A DNA stretch of 64,000 nt, from contig OX465584.1 of NCBI GenBank assembly GCA_950022655.1, positions 43,878,723 through 43,942,722 of the forward strand, read 5' to 3'. Shown piece after piece: positions 59,901 through 64,000 of this stretch. This DNA comes from Alentia gelatinosa. Its lineage: Eukaryota > Annelida > Polychaeta > Phyllodocida > Polynoidae. A program made the translations under genes and the position numbers. Each line of letters opens with the position of its first letter. The stretch's first letter is position 1. The notes below the pieces were generated by a model. The model worked only from the letters and a program-made list of their open reading frames with translations. It did no database searches and was not told the origin of the DNA.

Positions 59901-62900
59901 AGCAGAAACAAAGTCCAGATAAACCTGGATGTCCAGCTGAACATCGTTAGTATCACTGAGGAGCAGTTGAACAACATACGCGAGGAAACATCAAAGGACC
60001 ACATCCTGTGTGAACTAAAGGAGGTAGAAGTACATGGCTGGCCTTCAGGGATGTCAGCAGCCCGTGAGGAAAATCCCTGAAATTATTTGCTGGGACAAAC
60101 TTCCCCCCCCCCCATTAACTACAATGCTTACTGGAAACTCAAAAACGATGAAAACTGTATCCCCTGGTACTACAGTCTGTGATCTCTATGCAGAGCCCTA
60201 CCATCCATGTCCTATTGATTTTGAACCAAATATGTGCATGGGATATTGTAGTATTAAGCTGGTTCCTGGTGTTAGCTATGCAGTCCAACTGTTTTGTATG
60301 GTAACAGTACAAGGGTTTCAGGGATTTCAGGGATTTTCATCCATGCATTATCTATGGGAAGCTTCTCAGGGAAAACCCTGAAAATCATGGAAGTAATAAT
60401 GCAATATTTAAAGGGAAATCGGGTGTATGGGGTTCCTGAAACAATAAGGGGTTGATATTATACACAGGTTCTATTGAGACTTTTGAGTAGTGAGGACAAT
60501 ATTTCTGTGTTTTAGAAAAACCCTGATTTCAGGGATTTCCCTGAACTCTGACATCCTTGGCCTTATAACATCAAGGAGCTTCCAAATGAACTCAGACCAT
60601 ACTGGTCATTCCATGATAAGCTGGCCATCTAGGATGGACTCATTCTAAAAGGCAAGCAGGTGATGATTCCCAAAACAGTGCAAGAGAATATCCTAACAAA
60701 ACTCCACATGGGTCACCAGGGCATTTGGAAAACCAAAGTCCGAGCCAAGGACTGTGTCTATTGGTTGAACATCAACACAGACATTGAGCAACTGGTGAGG
60801 AGCTGCATTGTATGCCAAGAGCACCAAAAATCACTCCCACATGAGACCTTGAAACAACACGAGCTGTCTACAAGACCATGGCAGGTCCTCGGCACGGACC
60901 TGTTCCAGCTGGAGGGAGAACCATACCTCATTGTAGCTGACTACTATAGTAATTGTGTTAATTTTCGTCCGTTCCTTAGGAGTGTGTAATCTTAGGTTGG
61001 GAAAAAAATTAGTAAGTTCCCCATCATCCGCAAGATGCCACAACCATGTACCAACCAAGCAGTTGTTAATGCGACCATGGAGATTTTCTCAGAACATGGG
61101 AGTTCCAGCAAAAGTGATTAGCGATAATGGAGGACACTACAACTCTGTCCACTACAGGAATTTTGCGAGAACCTGAGGTTTGAACATGTCACATCATCAC
61201 CTCACTATCCCCAGTCAAATGGATTCGTGGAACGGACCATTCAAACAGTAAAAAACACTCTTAAAAAGGCGAAGACAACCGGATGGAACAGGCACATGGC
61301 GCTCTTGTGCCTGCGCACGACCCAAGTGGATAGTGTAATATCGAGTCCTGCTGAGCTTCTCTACAAGCGTAATATCCAAGGAAACATACCAGTTCAGATC
61401 AGGAACACCATAGACCAGAAAGACCAGGTCCGAATCAGAATGGAGGAGCAACAGGAGACTCAGAAGGGAGACCACAACAAGTGGGCAAGAGACCTGGCAC
61501 CACTCATCCCAGGACAGACCGGGTTCGGGTGCAGGATCACAGATCTGGTCTGTTGGCCCCCATCTGTGGGCCCAAACAAGTGTCCTGAGCCTAGGTCATA
61601 CATGATCCAAACACAGCAGGGTGGGATTCTTCGCAGGAACCCTAGACACCTTCTGGATGTCCTGACACCAGCCAAGAACACAGGACAGGATAGCCCTGCA
61701 CCTAAAACTCCCCGAGGAATGTGCCCATTGAGAGTAGCGGTACTGCTCTCACCCCACCAAGTCGGCTGAGCCCTCCAACACTGGAAGTGGCTCCCCGCAC
61801 TACTCACTCAGGAAGAGTGGTGGTCGCACCATCTAGGATGGATATGTGAAGAGATGCGCTGTGTGAGAACTTGAAAATATTGACTTGTTGCATGAAAGTG
61901 ATCAACATTGACATGTCATTCCATTCCAGGAAACCATACTACCTATATGATTATTGAGTAAACTAAAGTTAGAAAAAGGCAGGTACTGGACTCATGGACA
62001 AACAACCACAGAAGACAAAGTCTCATAGAAAGACTGCATTGACAATGCTGTAGAAGGGGAATGTAGCAGATTTGTGAATCAGCCGACCGTCAGCCTACTC
62101 ACCGCGTACCTGGAGTACGTCCGGGACCACGCCCCTTCACCAGCGACCGTAGCCAACCAGAATGGCAGCATTGCTGAGTGACTCACCAGAAGTAGGTCAT
62201 GAACTCATGTGGTAGCATCCATTCCACCATCTTGCTTCTGCCATGTGCAAATGTACCTGTAACTGTTAGACCTCTCTATAAAGAACCTTATACCATCAAA
62301 TCTCACTTGAATCATTTAAATCATGTGTTGTTATTTTAGCTGTAACCAATAATAAGTAACGACAGGAAGTTTGATATACTCTATATGTAAGTATAACTGA
62401 CGTTGGAGCTTAGTTGATTTTTGTTGAATAAATTTCATGTATCCCTCGAAACGTGAATCTAAATTTTAAAATACACATACAGTAGTATATAAATGTCCCT
62501 TTATCAACATCCATTCATGTATATCATATTTAAGACTAATTCATACGTACTGCATATGTTCTTTATTTTCTCTCTTTTGAAGGTTTCGGGTCCGCCATGT
62601 ACCTCGTAACGAATATTAGTATTTTGAATCTATACTTCTCACAAAACCGGGGGAAAGCAAATGCCATAAGAAACTCTTTCACTGGCTTGGGTGCTCTCTA
62701 TATGACACAGTTGCTCCCGTTTCTATTGGAGGAATACAATTATAGAGGCACATTTCTCATCTTAGGTGCTTTGATGCTAAACTTAATCCCTGCAGCCATG
62801 CTATACCGATCTTTAGAGAAATCAAATAAAAAGCAAACAATACAGGGCAAAATACAGTTTGAACTCGACATGCAGAAGCTAAACGCCCGATCTCCGGCAG

Positions 62901-63926
62901 AGGAGACTGATGCTACCGATGATCAAAGGAAAAACAGCGAGGTATCTGTAAACAGAGAAAAGGACGTTCATTTCGTTAAAGGAATAAAACAATCTTTCAC
63001 GGACGGGAAGATTCTAAGCTGTGTATGGATTGGCCTGAAAAAAAGTGCGACCATGCTTGGTTGCAATGCACTAAGAAACAGTAGTTTCTCCAAATTTGCC
63101 ATTTTGATGATTGGTTACAACATTTTGACCTCTCTGAATAAAAGTTTTGTAGCTGGTATGGCATTAGAAAAAGGATATAAGAAAACAGAAGTAACGCTTA
63201 TGATGTCTTTGAACTTTGCAATGGAGGTAACTTGTTGTCTGTGTAGCGGAATTGTATTTGATCTTCCCTTTGTGAGGGATAGACGATTCTTGACCTTCGC
63301 ATTGCTGGCATTTACGACTGGTGTTCTGGCATTCTGTCAACCTTTCATAACACCTATAGTGCCAGCTATCGCCTGTTGGATGTTGCTGGATGGTCTATTA
63401 GGTAGGGTTTATCCTCTAATGGCTCACGTTATCCCTTCCATTAAATAAAATGGGCGGCAGTAATATGCATCAAGGATCATATCTTTATATTTTCTAAGAC
63501 AATAAGAATATTAAATAAACCTTTAAAGATCTCGAGGAATCCAGTAAATGAATAAGACCTTGACACTTTTGTTATGTTGCGTTTCGAGAAACTCCAAGAG
63601 AAATGCCGCATATAATCATACTGAGACATCTAGGATTATGCGAGAAAATACATCTAAATGTTTGGACAACTTGTCATTTATCCACGCTTATATATTTTGC
63701 ATTGTTAAAAGAAATTTCCTATAGATACCAATATGAGAATTATGCCCACATCTTAAGTTCGATATTATTTTGACTTTATCGCAGTAATTGTTGATTTCAG
63801 GTGCCTTCAACGCTCAGGCACCGACAGTTTTGTCAGATCTTGTCTTGAGGTCGGAAATAACAAGTTCTATTGGATTGGTACGATGTATTCAGGGCATAGG
63901 AAATCTTGTGGGGCCGGTATTGGGAG
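56970..63926 (+). CDS. SLC16-family monocarboxylate transporter-like protein, 3' part outside window
   Basis: Four coding exons are visible: 56970-57315, 57453-57596, 62583-63401 and 63801-63926, all with GT/AG junctions and all phase-1 introns. After a 57-residue polar cytosolic head, the SLC16 signature DGGWGW (58-63) opens TM1. Exon 2 carries the TM2-TM3 region (GPLVSAMINR, YMTYGFL). Exon 3 carries a degenerate second family motif (NLYFSQNRGKANAI), the long charged central loop and TM7-TM10. Exon 4 begins TM11 and ends in GNLVGPVLGG. The product is a plasma-membrane carrier of the major facilitator superfamily. Substrates of this family include lactate, aromatic amino acids and thyroid hormone, and sequence alone does not say which applies. 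The start has a good context (A at -3). The 5-kb second intron holds a Gypsy element. Confidence 0.92.
57645..57819 (+). repeat. Gypsy 5' LTR, internally deleted
   Basis: 175 bp starting TGTAGTAGATTTGTGAA and ending TCACTTGAATCATTTAA. Relative to the 3' LTR it lacks about 83 bp after the first 20 bases. A TATAAAG lies at 57777-57783. The following TGGTGGCAGCGGTGGGG occupies the primer-binding position. Confidence 0.88.
58124..58916 (+). pseudogene. Gypsy gag remnant with zinc knuckle
   Basis: An ATG at 58124 opens a short frame (ASLEGSLTPKINL). After frameshifts the capsid-like part continues (WERFLGQVDTKENW, YKQEEKENIGDYVARL) to a stop at 58,575. It carries on in another frame with LTLEEAINLAC and a zinc knuckle of the C-x2-C-x4-H-x4-C type (CWFCGRNHAHRREAC, near 58,728). 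Gag forms the particle and the knuckle binds RNA. The frames are broken, so no protein is made. Confidence 0.8.
59092..59428 (+). pseudogene. Gypsy protease remnant
   Basis: RMIADIRMKVD breaks off where the DTGA active site should stand, and the text resumes with WMFQELYPDKID. The distal part (LTAYGSVTLPCRY, WEPTEFYITDVNGPAILGMPSS) is a good match to the C-terminal half of Gypsy proteases. Loss of the catalytic Asp segment appears to be a small internal deletion. Confidence 0.7.
59429..59920 (+). pseudogene. Gypsy RT and RNase H remnant with core deletion
   Basis: The RT start is present (IHAPRKCSIHLKDELQSKL, ENRVIQKVNKPTDWVSSLV). After a frame change, ICLDPKDLNKAIRPN is followed directly by sequence that belongs to the end of RNase H (YGKPFTR, DHKP, VTIKYRPGKEMMVADGLS). 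The whole RT palm including the Y-x-D-D box is missing, removed by an internal deletion near 59,725. Confidence 0.82.
59920..61769 (+). pseudogene. Gypsy integrase remnant, interrupted
   Basis: The pre-integrase region (LKEVEVHGWP) is split by a MITE at 60,046-60,556 and resumes with NIKELPNELRPYWSFHD. The HHCC zinc domain (HMGHQGIWKT, SCIVCQEHQ) and the start of the core (LGTDLFQLEG) follow. A short insertion near 60,945-61,010 and further frameshifts precede VISDNGGHYNS, SSPHYPQSNGFVERTIQTVK and the C-terminal part ending near 61,770. The D, D and E catalytic positions can each be seen, but in different frames. Confidence 0.85.
60046..60556. mobile_element. hAT-like MITE inside the Gypsy integrase
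   Basis: The 511-bp insertion starts CAGGGATGTCAG and ends CTCTGACATCC (inverted). The 8-mers CTGGCCTT (60038-60045) and TTGGCCTT (60557-60564) flank it, differing at one base, consistent with a hAT duplication. Several CAGGGATTTTC/TCAGGGATTTC motifs lie near both ends. The integrase text continues on both sides. Confidence 0.78.
62062..62319 (+). repeat. Gypsy 3' LTR
   Basis: 258 bp starting TGTAGCAGATTTGTGAA, preceded by the polypurine tract AGAAGGGGAA (62052-62061), and ending TCACTTGAATCATTTAA. It contains the segment (about 62,082-62,160) that the 5' LTR has lost. Otherwise the two LTRs differ by about 10 substitutions or small indels. Confidence 0.9.
62325..62582. other. Remainder of SLC16 intron 2
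   Basis: AT-rich intron sequence ending in a pyrimidine-rich tract (TTTATTTTCTCTCTTTTGAAG) at the acceptor of exon 3. Confidence 0.8.
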
Positions 63927-64000
63927 GTAAGTGGCAATGAATTGGTCATCAATATTGCTATGAAAACTATGAAAATTAGTATGCCTGGGTAGATTAAAAA

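Larger units (their letters stand above)
57645..62319 (+). mobile_element. Gypsy LTR retrotransposon in SLC16 intron 2, defective
   Basis: The 4,675-bp element is bounded by the direct repeat ATCAT (57640-57644 and 62320-62324), a clean 5-bp target duplication. LTRs are described separately. The order gag, protease, RT, RNase H, integrase is that of Gypsy (Metaviridae). The RT core and the protease catalytic motif are missing and most frames are broken, so it is immobile. It lies in the same orientation as the host gene. Confidence 0.92.

Noticed and set aside
1..64000. tRNA, rRNA and CRISPR features
   Set aside because: Scanning both strands by eye gave no convincing tRNA cloverleaf box pair, no rRNA-like segment and no regularly spaced identical direct repeats with unique spacers. 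The direct repeats seen are minisatellite, LTR or tandem duplication.

Overview
This window looks like animal nuclear DNA, most likely from an aquatic invertebrate and plausibly a lophotrochozoan. That taxonomic call is inference. The evidence is intron-rich genes with GT/AG splice sites, long AT-rich non-coding stretches, (AT)n and GT/GTGC microsatellites, and a transposon fauna typical of such genomes (DIRS, Penelope-like, Gypsy, an APE-type non-LTR element, and many MITEs). There is no bacterial operon structure, and I saw no rRNA, tRNA or CRISPR array.

Bases 1-27,700 are mostly intergenic or intronic. I can support two CpG-rich candidate regulatory islands (about 180-500 and 5,750-6,080), a 63-bp minisatellite (10.29-10.80 kb), three long inverted-repeat (foldback) structures (12.85-13.29, 19.06-19.20 and 25.60-25.75 kb), a 1.2-kb Tc1/mariner-type MITE (15.5-16.7 kb), fragments of an hAT-like MITE, and one possible first coding exon at 24.47 kb. 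From 27.7 to 30.5 kb come three TIR elements. Two of them abut at one TA, and one contains a near-perfect 102-bp palindrome.

Bases 30.6-47.6 kb form a nest of transposons. The host is a DIRS-type element, recognisable as gag N-terminus, gag C-terminus, start of RT, and start of the tyrosine recombinase. Three related piggyBac-like TTAA MITEs lie in or beside it. Removing two of them, with one TTAA each, leaves the DIRS reading frame continuous. A 6.8-kb non-LTR retrotransposon interrupts gag, and a decayed Penelope-like element occupies the place where most of the RT should be. The most notable find is in the non-LTR element: its ORF1 region encodes a coiled coil, an RRM-like segment, a clear NADAR (YbiA-like, ADP-ribose-processing) domain, and then an SGNH-type esterase, ahead of the usual endonuclease and reverse transcriptase. 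I know of no described retrotransposon with a NADAR domain.

Bases 51.9-54.9 kb hold a complete five-exon gene for a 254-residue secreted protein of unknown family. Bases 56.97-63.93 kb hold the first four coding exons of an SLC16 (monocarboxylate transporter-like) gene that runs off the right edge. Its second intron contains a 4.7-kb Gypsy LTR retrotransposon with matching 5-bp target-site duplications. That element has lost the protease catalytic motif and the RT core, and an hAT-like MITE sits in its integrase.
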